Shown here: one piece after another, positions 26,251 to 35,025 of the stretch
Numbering within the stretch: position 1 is the stretch's first letter
Layout: the number at the start of each line of letters is the position of its first letter
Source of the DNA: Brevibacterium atlanticum
GTDB lineage: Bacteria; Actinomycetota; Actinomycetes; Actinomycetales; Brevibacteriaceae
DNA length: 64,000 nt
Reading direction: 5' to 3'
Assembly (NCBI RefSeq): GCF_011617245.1
Contig: NZ_CP050152.1
Span: 3,028,503-3,092,502, forward strand
Notes under the pieces: generated by a model
What the model was told of the DNA's origin: nothing
The model's database searches: none
Seen by the model: only the letters and a program-made list of their open reading frames with translations
Position numbers and translations under genes: made by a program

Positions 26251-26312
26251 CGTTGTGCCTTCCCTCATCATCGCGGGATTGCCGCCCGCCATCGGGTTCG
26301 CTTCGAGAAATT

Positions 26313-26387
26313 CATATGAGCATCGGCGCTCATATGTGCAATACTGTGTCACGGAACACACAGATGTGCAAGACTTCACATATGAGC
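26313..26387. promoter_or_regulatory. operator cluster in the divergent polyol promoter
   Basis: A perfect palindrome with 9-nt arms CATATGAGC (26313-26321) and GCTCATATG (26328-26336) and a 6-nt spacer. A third copy of CATATGAGC is at 26379-26387. TGTGCAA occurs twice, 30 nt apart (26335 and 26365), and TGTGT...ACACA lies between them. Multiple operators in a divergent region next to a SorC/DeoR-like regulator strongly suggest cooperative autoregulation and control of both arms. Confidence 0.65.
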
Positions 26388-26420
26388 GAACACACTGCCG
26401 TCGACGCCGAAGGGAGGACG

Positions 26421-27425
26421 ATGAGCACAGCACCCACCGCCCGCCACCGCCGGTTCCTCGCGCAGCTGGCCCGCGATCACTACCTCGGAGGGCGGTCGAA
26501 GGTCGAGATCGGCAAGGCCAACGGGCTGAGCCGATTCCAGGTCGCCCGCCTCCTCCAAGAAGCCGTCGACACCGGGGTCGTCACTATCACGATCGAGACC
26601 GATGCCCGCGAAGACGACAGCCTCACCGACCGCACGGCCACCGCCCTCGGCCTGGACTCGGTCGTCATCGTCGACATCCCCGACCAGACCGAGGCCTCCC
26701 AGCAGATGGGCAGGGCCGCCCTCGCACTCGTCGGCCGCAAGGCCCGAGCCGGAATGCGCATCGGCCTGTCCTGGTCACGCACCCTCGACGCTGCGGCCGC
26801 CTTCACTCCCGCACTGCCGCGGTGCACGATCGTGCAGCTCGCCGGTGCCCTGCGGCTCGAATCCCACCGCCCCAGCTCCGAGATCTTCACGCGGCTGGGG
26901 CAGGATCCGGCCGTGAGCATGGTCCGTCTGCCGGCCCCGCTGCTCGTCACCGAGGCCGAGACCGCCGCCGATCTACGTGCCCTGCCCGAGATCTCGGGCA
27001 CGCTCGCCGCCGCCGACGACCTCGACCTCGCCGTGGTCTCCGTGGCCTCATGGGCCGAGGGGTTGTCCTCAGTGTGGGAGAAATGCACCCCCGCCCAGCG
27101 ACAGGCGGGCATCGATGACGGCGCCGTCGCCGAGGTGTCCGGGCGTCTCTTCGATACCTCCGGTGAGGACGTGACCACGATCGATGATCGCGTCATCGCC
27201 GTCACCCTCGACCAGCTGCGCCGGGCCGCGACGACCGTCGGGGTCGCCCGCGGTGCCGAGCGCGCCCGTGCGGTGCGGGCCGCGTGTGCGGCGGGCATCC
27301 TCGATGTCGCCGTCATCGACCGCGCCCTCGCCGATGCCGTGCTCGCCGATGGCGCTCCCACCGAACCTGACCCCGCCGATGCTGCTCCCACCGAGTCCGC
27401 CTCCGACGAGGAGAAGGTGTCATGA
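26421..27425 (+). CDS. SorC/DeoR-type sugar-binding transcriptional regulator
   Basis: 334 residues. The N-terminal helix-turn-helix (about 12-55: RFLAQLARDHYLGGRSKVEIGKANGLSRFQVARLLQEA) is followed by a SorC-type phosphosugar-binding domain (IGLSWSRTLDAAA, VQLAGAL, APLLVTEAE, GAVAEVSGRLFD). It presumably senses a polyol-derived phosphosugar and controls both arms of the cluster. ATG at 26421 is preferred for its AGGGAGG; an ATG at 26382 inside the operator cluster is a weaker alternative. The stop overlaps the xylulokinase start (ATGA), so the two are translated together. Confidence 0.92.
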   Translation: MSTAPTARHRRFLAQLARDHYLGGRSKVEIGKANGLSRFQVARLLQEAVDTGVVTITIETDAREDDSLTDRTATALGLDSVVIVDIPDQTEASQQMGRAALALVGRKARAGMRIGLSWSRTLDAAAAFTPALPRCTIVQLAGALRLESHRPSSEIFTRLGQDPAVSMVRLPAPLLVTEAETAADLRALPEISGTLAAADDLDLAVVSVASWAEGLSSVWEKCTPAQRQAGIDDGAVAEVSGRLFDTSGEDVTTIDDRVIAVTLDQLRRAATTVGVARGAERARAVRAACAAGILDVAVIDRALADAVLADGAPTEPDPADAAPTESASDEEKVS

Positions 27426-29011
27426 CCGTCGCCCGCCGTCTCGTCGCCGGCATCGATTCCTCGACGCAGAGCTGCAAGGTCGTCATCGCCGACCCGACCA
27501 CCGGCGACATCCTGCGCACCGGTTCGGCACCACACCCTCCCGGCACCGAGGTGGACCCGCAGTATTGGTGGATCGCCCTGCAGGAGGCGATCGGTGCCGC
27601 CGGCGGACTCGACGACGTCGCGGCTGTGAGCATCAGCGGCCAACAGCATGGCCTCGTCGCCCTCGATGCCGAGGGCCGGGTCGTCCGCGACGCCCTGTTG
27701 TGGAATGACCTGCGCAGTGATGCCGCAGCCCGGGATCTCATCGCCGAGGTCGGGGCCGAGGATTTCGTCGCCCGCACCGGTGTCCTGCCGGTGGCCTCGT
27801 TCACCGGTGCAAAGCTGCGCTGGCTGCGCGACGCCGAACCCGCCAATGCCGCCGAGGTGGCAGCCGTCGCCCTCCCCCACGATTGGCTGACCTGGCGGAT
27901 CCTCGGTTACGGACCTGCCGGTTCCTCGGCGAACGGGCCCGTCCTCGAGGCACTTGTCACCGACGCCTCCGATGCCAGCGGCACCGCCTACTTCGACCCC
28001 GCCTCGGGCGATTACGATCTCGACCTCTTCCGCATCGCCTTCGGCACGCACGCCCGTGAAGCCGTGGGGACTGGCTCGAGCACCGACCCAGCTTCCGGCA
28101 CCGACCCGAGTGCCGCCTCGGCGGTCATCCTTCCCCGGGTCCTTGCCCCCAACGAGGCGGCCGGGCGCACGGCCGAGGGCATCCTCGTCGGGCCCGGTGC
28201 CGGGGACAATGCCGCGGCCGCACTGGGGCTCGGGGTCACCTCGGGGGATGTCGTCGTCTCGATCGGCACCTCGGGCACCGTCTTCGGCACTACGGATCTG
28301 CCCATCGCCGATCGCACCGGGACGGTCGCGGGCTTCGCCTCTGCCGACGGTGGGCGACTGCCGCTGGTCGCGACTCTCAACGCCGCGCGGGTCCTCGTCT
28401 CGGCGAGCACCCTGCTGCGCATCAGCCACGACGAGGTCGCAGCCCTGGCCCTGGCATCGACGCCAGGGGCGAGCGGGATCACGCTCGTGCCCTATTTCGA
28501 GGGCGAGCGCACCCCGAACCTGCCCGATGCCACCGCCCGGCTCGAAGGGATGACCTTGGCCAACGCCTCGGCCGAGAACGTCGCCCGGGCCTTCGTCGAG
28601 GGCATGCTCTGCGGGCTCGCGGACGGGCTCGACGCGGTCCTTGCACAGGGACTGACGGCCCGCCGGTTGCTCATCATCGGCGGAGCGGCAAGGAATCCGG
28701 CGGTCCGGGAGGTCGCTCGCGACATCTTCACCGTGCCCATCGATGTGCCCGAACAAGCCGAGTACGTGGCCATCGGCGCTGCCCGGCAGGCGGCGTGGAC
28801 ATTGACGGGGTCACTGCCGGAATGGGCGGTCGAACTCGTCGCCACTCTGCATCCGAGACCGTCTCGGGTGCGGCAGCAGTACCGGACCTACACGCAGACA
28901 CCGTCTCCGCACAGAGCCTCCCAGTCCCCCATGAACAACAACGCACTGCACAACACCTCACTGCACGATCACCGTCGATCATCGGATGCGCCCGCATCCG
29001 CGAAAGGTTGA
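27422..29011 (+). CDS. xylB: xylulokinase (FGGY family)
   Basis: 529 residues. FGGY kinase motifs: GIDSSTQSCKVVI at the N-terminus, SISGQQHGLVALD with the substrate-binding segment, LLWNDLRSD, ATP-site GTSGTVFGTT, and RRLLIIGGAARNPAVREVARDIF. It phosphorylates D-xylulose to xylulose 5-phosphate, which enters the pentose phosphate pathway. About 40 residues of Pro/Ser/His-rich tail (after about 490) are extra to the family. Overlaps the regulator stop by ATGA and is followed 7 nt later by the transport ATPase. Confidence 0.92.
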   Translation: MTVARRLVAGIDSSTQSCKVVIADPTTGDILRTGSAPHPPGTEVDPQYWWIALQEAIGAAGGLDDVAAVSISGQQHGLVALDAEGRVVRDALLWNDLRSDAAARDLIAEVGAEDFVARTGVLPVASFTGAKLRWLRDAEPANAAEVAAVALPHDWLTWRILGYGPAGSSANGPVLEALVTDASDASGTAYFDPASGDYDLDLFRIAFGTHAREAVGTGSSTDPASGTDPSAASAVILPRVLAPNEAAGRTAEGILVGPGAGDNAAAALGLGVTSGDVVVSIGTSGTVFGTTDLPIADRTGTVAGFASADGGRLPLVATLNAARVLVSASTLLRISHDEVAALALASTPGASGITLVPYFEGERTPNLPDATARLEGMTLANASAENVARAFVEGMLCGLADGLDAVLAQGLTARRLLIIGGAARNPAVREVARDIFTVPIDVPEQAEYVAIGAARQAAWTLTGSLPEWAVELVATLHPRPSRVRQQYRTYTQTPSPHRASQSPMNNNALHNTSLHDHRRSSDAPASAKG

Positions 29012-29018
29012 GAACATC

Positions 29019-30116
29019 ATGGCCACTGTCACCTTCGACAAAGCACTGCGTCAGTACCCCGAGGCGCTGACGCCCTCCGTCGACGAAATCAGTCTCGACA
29101 TCGACGACGGGGAGTTCCTCGTCCTCGTCGGGCCCTCGGGCTGCGGGAAGTCGACGACCCTGCGCATGCTCGCCGGACTCGAACCCGTCGATTCCGGGCA
29201 CATCCGCATCGGCGACAACGACGTCACCGCACTCTCCCCACGCGAACGCGATATCGCGATGGTCTTCCAGAACTATGCGCTCTACCCGCACATGAGCGTG
29301 CGCGAGAACATGGCCTTCGCACTCAAGATCGCGGGGGTGGCGAAGAAGGAACGGGACGAACGCGTCGAGGAGGCCGCCCGGCTGCTCGACCTCGAACCCT
29401 TCCTCGACCGCAAACCCAAGGCGCTGTCGGGCGGACAGCGGCAGCGCGTGGCGATGGGACGGGCGATCGTCCGCTCCCCGCAGGTCTTCCTCATGGATGA
29501 GCCGCTGTCGAACCTCGATGCGAAGCTGCGGGTGCAGACGCGTGCACAGATCGCCTCGCTGACCCGCCGCCTCGGCGTGACTACCGTCTATGTCACCCAC
29601 GACCAGGTCGAAGCGATGACGATGGGCGACCGCGTCGCCGTCCTCGCCGACGGGCGTCTGCAGCAGGTGGACACACCTGCGAACCTCTACGACCGGCCGG
29701 CGAACCTCTTCGTCGCAGGGTTCATGGGATCTCCCGCGATGAACCTCGTCGAGGTCGGCCTCGAGGGATCGACGCTGCGCCTCGGCGATGTGCAGATCGA
29801 GCTCACCGCGGAGCAGCGCGGGCAGGTCACGGGTGAGACGGTCACCGTCGGGGTGCGCCCCGAGGACCTGCGCACCGAGGGTGAACACGGCTTCGATGTC
29901 ACGGTCGACCTCGTCGAGGAGCTCGGCGCCGATGCCTATGTGCACGGGCGAGCGGGCCTGCCCGGCGAAGAGAGGACGGTCGTGGCGCGGGTCGCCGGAC
30001 GGTCGACGATCCGCCGCGGTGACAGTGTCCGGGTCGTGCCCGATGCCGCGCGCCTGCATCTCTTCGACACCGATTCGGGGCGACGGATCGAGGACGGTGC
30101 ACGACAGGCCGCGTGA
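29019..30116 (+). CDS. sugar/polyol ABC transporter ATP-binding protein (UgpC/MsmK/MtlK-like)
   Basis: 365 residues. Walker A GPSGCGKSTT (about 41), signature LSGGQRQRVAMGRAI, Walker B VFLMDEPLSNLDAKLR, switch THDQVEAMTMGD, and a C-terminal TOBE/OB domain (about 235-365) typical of CUT1 ATPases. It energises the binding protein and permeases encoded on the opposite strand; splitting the ATPase from its transporter across a divergent promoter is uncommon. ATG 29019 is chosen over 28986 because AAAGG precedes it and the protein opens with a typical MATVTF strand. Confidence 0.94.
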   Translation: MATVTFDKALRQYPEALTPSVDEISLDIDDGEFLVLVGPSGCGKSTTLRMLAGLEPVDSGHIRIGDNDVTALSPRERDIAMVFQNYALYPHMSVRENMAFALKIAGVAKKERDERVEEAARLLDLEPFLDRKPKALSGGQRQRVAMGRAIVRSPQVFLMDEPLSNLDAKLRVQTRAQIASLTRRLGVTTVYVTHDQVEAMTMGDRVAVLADGRLQQVDTPANLYDRPANLFVAGFMGSPAMNLVEVGLEGSTLRLGDVQIELTAEQRGQVTGETVTVGVRPEDLRTEGEHGFDVTVDLVEELGADAYVHGRAGLPGEERTVVARVAGRSTIRRGDSVRVVPDAARLHLFDTDSGRRIEDGARQAA

Positions 30117-30247
30117 GGGCTGCGCGGAAACGATGGCTGCCGCGCCGCGGTGCCACAACGATGCGGTCTGAGGAATACGCGGGAGGACACGGTCCGAAAC
30201 GCAGTGCCGAATCAGGGGAATCGGGTGTGCGCGATTATGATCGACCC

Positions 30248-31376
30248 ATGGTCGATTTTGCACGCTCTCCCCGCTCCACTCTCGGTGTCGAATGGGAACT
30301 GGCTCTGTTGGACTCGCAGAGCCTGGATCTGACCCCTGCTGCCGAGACCCTGTTGGCGGATGTGGCCGAGCACGCTCCCGATTTCGAGAAGAAGATCGTC
30401 GGCGAGATGCTCACGAACACGATCGAACTCGTCACCGGCGTGCACGAGCGGGTGGGCACCGTCGCCCGAGGACCTGGCCGCCTCGATCGGGGCGCTGCGG
30501 AAGCTGACGGAGGCTCGCGGCGTCGAGCTCATGTCTGCGGGCACGCACCCGTTCGCACAGTGGCACACACAGGAGGTCCGGGCGAAGGACCGATACCTCG
30601 AACTCGTCGACCGCACCCAGTGGTGGGGCCGGAACATGCTCATCTTCGGCGTCCACGTCCACGTCGGCATCGATTCCCGGGACAAGGTGCTGCCGATCGT
30701 CAACGCCCTGCTCGCCTACGTGCCGCATCTGCAGGCGCTGTCCGCTTCCTCCCCGTTCTGGGGCGGCACGGACACCGGATATGCTTCGAACCGGGCGATG
30801 ATGTTCCAGCAGCTGCCCACTGCCGGGCTGCCTTTCCAGTTCGAGACCTGGGCCGACTACGAGAAGTACGTCGACGACATGCTCACCACGGGCATCATCG
30901 ACCACATCAATGAGATCCGCTGGGACATCCGCCCCGCCCCGCACTGGGGCACCGTCGAGGTCCGTGTCTGCGACGGACTGCCGACGCTCGAGGAGATCCT
31001 CGCGATCACTGCGTTCATCCAGTGCCTCGTCGACGACATGTCCGAGCGCCTCGATAACGGGGAGACCCTGCCGACGATGCCCGACTGGTTCCACAACGAG
31101 AACAAATGGCGCGCCGCCCGCTACGGAATGGATGCGATCATCATCGAGAATGCAGCGGCCGATGAGCGCCTTGTCACCGAGTGCCTGGCCGATGAGATCG
31201 AGCGCCTGTCCCCGGTCGCCGAACGACTCGGCTGCACCGAGGAGCTGCACTCGATCACGACGATCATCGAACGCGGGGTCCCCTACCAGCGCCTGCAGAA
31301 GGTCTTCGGTGCCACCGGGTCGCTCACCGAGGTGACCCGTTCGCTCATCGGCGACCTGCGCACCTCCTACACCTGA
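30248..31376 (+). pseudogene. YbdK-type carboxylate-amine ligase (glutamate-cysteine ligase family 2), frameshifted
   Basis: The gene encodes a GCS2-family ATP-grasp-like ligase split by a +1 frameshift. From ATG 30248 the first frame reads MVDFARSPRSTLGVEWELAL ... ELVTGVHERVGTVA, then diverges. The second frame resumes with EDLAASIGALRKLTEARG and runs to 31376 with GTHPFAQW, HVHVGIDSRDKVL and the C-terminal RAARYGMDA segment. Deleting one C from the CCC at 30465-30467 restores one 375-residue protein, the full family length. The cause may be a real mutation, an assembly error or, less likely, programmed slippage at GCC-CGA. Weak glutamate-cysteine ligase activity is reported for the family. 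Confidence 0.85.
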
Positions 31377-31391
31377 GGGGCAGCGGAGCGC

Positions 31392-31478
31392 CGAGACACC
31401 TGTGGAGCGCCGAGACAACTGTGCAGACGCCGTTGTCTCGGCAATCCACCGTTGTCTCGGCACTCCACCGGTGTCTCG
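31392..31478. repeat. nested palindromic element with five GCCGAGACA units
   Basis: CGAGACACC/CGAGACAAC occurs twice directly (31392, 31411), and its reverse complement occurs three times (about 31432, 31451, 31471). The two halves pair into one long imperfect hairpin of about 40 bp. Half-sites are separated by 19-20 nt. It differs from the family 1 and family 2 palindromes. Confidence 0.75.
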
Positions 31479-31524
31479 AAGGTCGTACCGGTCGCTGGTG
31501 ACGCTGACCGGCCTGTTCCCGCCG

Positions 31525-31582
31525 TTGTTTGGTCGATCCGCGGCGTTCTGAGCGCCGGAATCACGGTGGAACGACCAAACAA
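31525..31582. repeat. palindromic element, family 1, copy 3 (degenerate)
   Basis: Outer arms TTGTTTGGTCG and CGACCAAACAA pair perfectly; inner bases match less well, and an inner GGCG/CGCC pair surrounds TTCTGAG. The core TTTGGTCGATCC is shared with the copies at 8038 and 18169. Confidence 0.75.
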
Positions 31583-31682
31583 TCCACCGAGGAGACCCTT
31601 CACAACGCGGGAACCGCGACCAAGCGGCAAATCCGCTGCCCCTGCAAGCGGCAACCCAGGCGTGCCCGCCTAAAGCCGCCCC

Positions 31683-32237
31683 TCACAGGTGAGGGCGCAA
31701 CAGCTCCAACAGCGTCGGCAGCGCGGCGGCGACTCCCGGGTGCAGTTCGTAGTCGTCGAGCTCATCGAGCGGCACCCACGACAGCTGGATGCTCTCGGGG
31801 TCGTTGATGACGGCGTCGAAGCGACGCAGGGTCTTCGCGATCACCGTCGTGTACGACCAGGTGTCGAGGTCGAGGACGTGCGTCTCGACGATCTCGATGC
31901 CGGATCCGTCCTGGTCCGGCACTCCGGCCTCTTCCCAGGACTCCCGGATCGCGGCCTCGACCGCCGACTCCCCCATGTCCCGGGCCCCGCCGGGGAAGCC
32001 CCAGGTTCCGCCCTCGACCGACCACAGCGCCCGATGCTGCATGAGCACCCCACGCTCAGGATCGACGAGCATGAGCCCGGCGGCCCCGTTGAGCCCCCAG
32101 TGCTTCTGCCCGTCCGATCCGTAGGTCCATCCGTCACCCGATCGCCGAGGCGGCCGACCGTCGGGCAGGTGCGTGGACTTCGCCGCCTGAGCGTTCTGAT
32201 CGGCTGCGCTGTCGGGTGTGTTCTCAGACGAGGACAT
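31683..32237 (-). CDS. NUDIX hydrolase
   Basis: 184 residues. The NUDIX box is complete: the GG of [11 protein letters not shown], then nine residues later RESWEEAGV. An N-terminal extension (about 1-45) is polar. A preceding [25 protein letters not shown] and a later [19 protein letters not shown] fit nucleotide-sugar or MutT-like hydrolases. It presumably hydrolyses a nucleoside diphosphate derivative. ATG 32237 or 32246 are both possible; the start overlaps the end of tsaD by 14-23 nt, so it is the last gene of the AKR-START-tsaD-NUDIX operon. Confidence 0.87.
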   Translation of the reverse strand: MSSSENTPDSAADQNAQAAKSTHLPDGRPPRRSGDGWTYGSDGQKHWGLNGAAGLMLVDPERGVLMQHRALWSVEGGTWGFPGGARDMGESAVEAAIRESWEEAGVPDQDGSGIEIVETHVLDLDTWSYTTVIAKTLRRFDAVINDPESIQLSWVPLDELDDYELHPGVAAALPTLLELLRPHL

Positions 32238-33303
32238 GATCGACATCCAATGATGAGACGGCGGCGAAGGACAGATCACTCGGCCCGATTCCGCGGGAGA
32301 CGAGCTCGGCACCGAGGGCCGCGACCATGGCTCCGTTGTCGGTGCACAGTGTCAGCGGCGGCACGCGCAGGGTCACCCCAGCATCGGCGCACCGTGTGGC
32401 CAACACCTCTCGCAGGTGAGTGTTCGCGGCCACTCCCCCACCGAGGACGACATGGTCGATGCCGGTGTCGGCCGCCGCCAGCAGGGTCTTCGTTACGAGC
32501 ACGTCGACGACGGCATCTTCGAACCCGGCCGCGATATCGGCCACGCGCAGGTCGGCACCGAGCGTTTCGGCCTTGGTCACCTCGCGCAGGGCCGCCGTCT
32601 TCAGCCCGGAGAACGAGAAGTTGTAGCGACGCTCCGGATCCCGAAGGTCCTGCTTCTTCGCCAGGCCGCGCGGGAACGTCACGGCTTTCCGATCGCCCGG
32701 GACGCCGGTGCCGTCGAGCAGCCCGAGAGCGGCCTTCGAGATATTCGGTCCCCCCGGGTAGTTCAGCCCCAACAGGCGTGCGGTCTTATCGAAGGCCTCA
32801 CCTGCGGCATCATCGATCGTGGCACCGAGGAGTTCGATGTCGGTGACAACATCGCCGATGCGCAGGATCTCTGTGTGCCCTCCGGAGACGAGGAGCGCGA
32901 TCGTCGGAGTGGTCAGCCCGTCGACATCGTCGGCGACGAGATCGACGGCGACGTGTGCGGCGAGGTGGTTGACCCCATAAAGCGGTGTGTTCAGTGCCGC
33001 GGCGAGCCCCTTGGCCGCGCCCACACCGACCATGAGCGCCCCGGACAGTCCCGGCCCGGCGGTGACGGCCACAGCGTCGATGTCGGACAGCTCCACCTCG
33101 GCGGTCTCACACGCCGAGGCGATGGCTGGGCCGATGGCCTGCACGTGCGCGCGGGAGGCGACCTCGGGCACGACCCCGCCGAAGCGGACGTGTTCGTCCA
33201 TCGATGAGGACACCGTGTTCGTCAGCAGTGTGCGTCCGCGGACGATGCCGACTCCGGTCTCATCGCAGGAGGATTCGATGCCGAGGACGAGAGGTTCGCT
33301 CAC
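32224..33303 (-). CDS. tsaD: tRNA N6-adenosine threonylcarbamoyltransferase TsaD
   Basis: 359 residues. The universal Kae1/TsaD fold is clear: [14 protein letters not shown], iron-binding [42 protein letters not shown] and [12 protein letters not shown]. With TsaB and TsaE (both encoded 3-5 kb away here) it makes t6A37 in ANN-decoding tRNAs. Start GTG at 33303 overlaps the preceding gene's stop (GTGA). In related actinobacteria tsaD directly follows rimI; here a heme oxygenase, an aldo/keto reductase and a START-domain gene intervene. Confidence 0.97.
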   Translation of the reverse strand: MSEPLVLGIESSCDETGVGIVRGRTLLTNTVSSSMDEHVRFGGVVPEVASRAHVQAIGPAIASACETAEVELSDIDAVAVTAGPGLSGALMVGVGAAKGLAAALNTPLYGVNHLAAHVAVDLVADDVDGLTTPTIALLVSGGHTEILRIGDVVTDIELLGATIDDAAGEAFDKTARLLGLNYPGGPNISKAALGLLDGTGVPGDRKAVTFPRGLAKKQDLRDPERRYNFSFSGLKTAALREVTKAETLGADLRVADIAAGFEDAVVDVLVTKTLLAAADTGIDHVVLGGGVAANTHLREVLATRCADAGVTLRVPPLTLCTDNGAMVAALGAELVSRGIGPSDLSFAAVSSLDVDHVLV

Positions 33304-33908
33304 GATTCGACCCCATCAGAGTCGACCGCGTCAGCGTCCCCCGAAACAGTGCTGTCCCCCGAGCCCGTCCCGTCCCCGGCATCCGCCACCTCCAGCGCGA
33401 GGTCGGAATAGGTGGCGTCGAGTTCGGGTTCGGTCGCCTCGGTGGCGTCGAGTTCGAAGGTCCGCGCGAACAGGCGCAGGTGGGTGTCCCACATGGGTCC
33501 GAATTCGGTCGCCTGCGCACGGGCGGTGTCGACATCGGCTGCGGTCTGGGTGAACACGAGCAGAGTCTCCTCACCCGAATCGCCTTCGAGCGGCAGGAGC
33601 CGGATGCCGAGCACCCCGAAGTCGTCGAGTTCGAGCAGCACGTGGACATACTCTTCGCAGCTGAGCACCGACCCACTCAGGTCGATGTCTTCGAGTTCGA
33701 AGGTGATCGGTCGAGACGCGGGCACGTCGGCATCATCCCCGGCATCTGCCGATTCCTCGCCGAGGCGGAACGGCGCGAACCAGGCCGCCGCAGTGTCGCT
33801 GTCGGTCAGGGCATCCCAGACGGTCTCGACATCGCGTGCCAGGAGCAGCTCGATGACGAGGTCGGTGCCGTTCTCCCAGCTGACGAGGCGTGGGGAGGGT
33901 GTGCTCAT
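33300..33908 (-). CDS. SRPBCC/AHSA1-like START-domain protein
   Basis: 202 residues. The segment [33 protein letters not shown] is the opening of an AHSA1/SRPBCC helix-grip fold; a later [14 protein letters not shown] is the long C-terminal helix. Acidic inserts (about 60-70) and an Asp/Ser/Gly tail (about 175-202) are low complexity. The family binds hydrophobic ligands or, in AHSA1, Hsp90; no specific function can be assigned. ATG 33908 overlaps the aldo/keto reductase stop (ATGA), with GGAGG just before it. Confidence 0.8.
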   Translation of the reverse strand: MSTPSPRLVSWENGTDLVIELLLARDVETVWDALTDSDTAAAWFAPFRLGEESADAGDDADVPASRPITFELEDIDLSGSVLSCEEYVHVLLELDDFGVLGIRLLPLEGDSGEETLLVFTQTAADVDTARAQATEFGPMWDTHLRLFARTFELDATEATEPELDATYSDLALEVADAGDGTGSGDSTVSGDADAVDSDGVES

Positions 33909-34852
33909 TCCTCCACCCACGAATCGTTCAGTGCCGTGATCTCCTCGTCGCTCAGCTGCATCTCGGTTCCGGTCAACAGCTCGGTGAGCTGTTCGGGCAC
34001 CCGAGCCGAGGCGATGGTCGAGGGAATGAAGTCGTGGCTGAGCTGCCAGGCGATGGCCGTGGCCGTCATCGTTGCGGAGTGGGTCGAGGCGACGTCGTGG
34101 AGGACCTCGAGGGCGCCGAGTGCCTTCTGATCTTCGACGAATCCAGCGACGCGTTCGCCGCGGACGCTGCCGGTGGCATCACCTCCGGTGTGTTTGCCGG
34201 TGAGGAACCCGGAGGCCAGGGAGTGGAACGGCAGTTCGGCGATCCCTTCGGAGCGCAGGTACGCCTGCTTCTGTTCGTCGACGGCGGAACGGGAGACGAG
34301 GTTGAACCGGTCCTGGACGACGCGATAGCAGGCCAGGGAGAACTTCGTAGAGATCTTCCGCGCCGACTGCAGCCTCTCAAGACTGAAATTCGAGGCGCCG
34401 AGGTAGCTGACCTTGCCCGAGCGCACGAGCGCGTCGAAGGTCTCGGCCACGGCGACCTGGTCGACTTCGTCATCGTCGAGATGGGCGTAGTAGACGTCGA
34501 TGTGATCGGTGCCCAGGCGTCGCAGGGAGTCATCGACGCAATTGCGGATGTTCGCGGGGTCGAGGCCCTTGCGCTTCGGGTGCATGCCGACCTTGGTGGC
34601 GATGATCATCTCATCGCGGTTGCCGCGCGCCTTCATCCATTCGCCGATGATCGTCTCGGATTCTCCGCCGGAGTTGCCGTCGACCCAGACCGAGTAGGCG
34701 TCGGCGGTGTCGATGAAGTTTCCGCCGGCGGCAGCATAGGCGTCGAGGACTGCAAAGCTCTGGTCCCGATCCGCACCCCAGCCGAAGGGATTGCCGCCCA
34801 ACTGAAGAGGATGGACGGAGAGATCGGTATCTGCCAATTGCACACGTGTCAT
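33905..34852 (-). CDS. aldo/keto reductase
   Basis: 315 residues, TIM-barrel AKR. FIDTADAYSVWVDGNSGGES carries the catalytic Asp and Tyr, IIATKVGMHP the Lys, and IDVYYAHLDDD the His; SNFSLERL and the C-terminal PSTIASAR fit NADP binding. It reduces aldehydes or ketones, substrate unknown. The upstream sequence TAGGCT-6 nt-ATG again has a -10-like box next to the start, overlapping a GGAGG. Divergent from heme oxygenase across a region containing a DtxR-type box, so iron might influence both directions. Confidence 0.92.
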   Translation of the reverse strand: MTRVQLADTDLSVHPLQLGGNPFGWGADRDQSFAVLDAYAAAGGNFIDTADAYSVWVDGNSGGESETIIGEWMKARGNRDEMIIATKVGMHPKRKGLDPANIRNCVDDSLRRLGTDHIDVYYAHLDDDEVDQVAVAETFDALVRSGKVSYLGASNFSLERLQSARKISTKFSLACYRVVQDRFNLVSRSAVDEQKQAYLRSEGIAELPFHSLASGFLTGKHTGGDATGSVRGERVAGFVEDQKALGALEVLHDVASTHSATMTATAIAWQLSHDFIPSTIASARVPEQLTELLTGTEMQLSDEEITALNDSWVEE

Positions 34853-34909
34853 GCCTCCAGCCTACCGCTTCGACCCCAGAGGCCTGGGGTCCGGACCACC
34901 ACCAGAAAT

Positions 34910-34928
34910 GCAGGTTAGGCTAAGCTAT
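34910..34928 (+). promoter_or_regulatory. DtxR/IdeR iron-box candidate upstream of heme oxygenase
   Basis: GCAGGTTAGGCTAAGCTAT matches the 19-bp actinobacterial iron-box consensus TTAGGTTAGGCTAACCTAA at about 15 of 19 positions by eye, with the central TTAGGCTAA intact. It lies about 97 nt upstream of the heme oxygenase ATG and 58 nt upstream of the divergent aldo/keto reductase. Confidence 0.75.
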
Positions 34929-35025
34929 AGTCAGGCAATGATGACGATCACATCATTGTCGCGGCGACCGTTGTTCTGTCCCAGTCTGATCGCCGCATTC
35001 CCCGAGTGATCCCCGAGGAGCCATC

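Larger units (their letters stand above)
31377..31682. other. gene-free region with two adjacent palindromic elements
   Basis: 306 nt between the convergent ligase and NUDIX genes. No coding signal. It contains the nested palindrome at 31392-31478 and the family 1 palindrome at 31525-31582, and little else. Confidence 0.6.

Noticed and set aside
26480-28756. Long minus-strand frame across the regulator and xylulokinase
   Set aside because: Both plus-strand genes have complete family motifs; the antisense frame is only G+C-driven openness.
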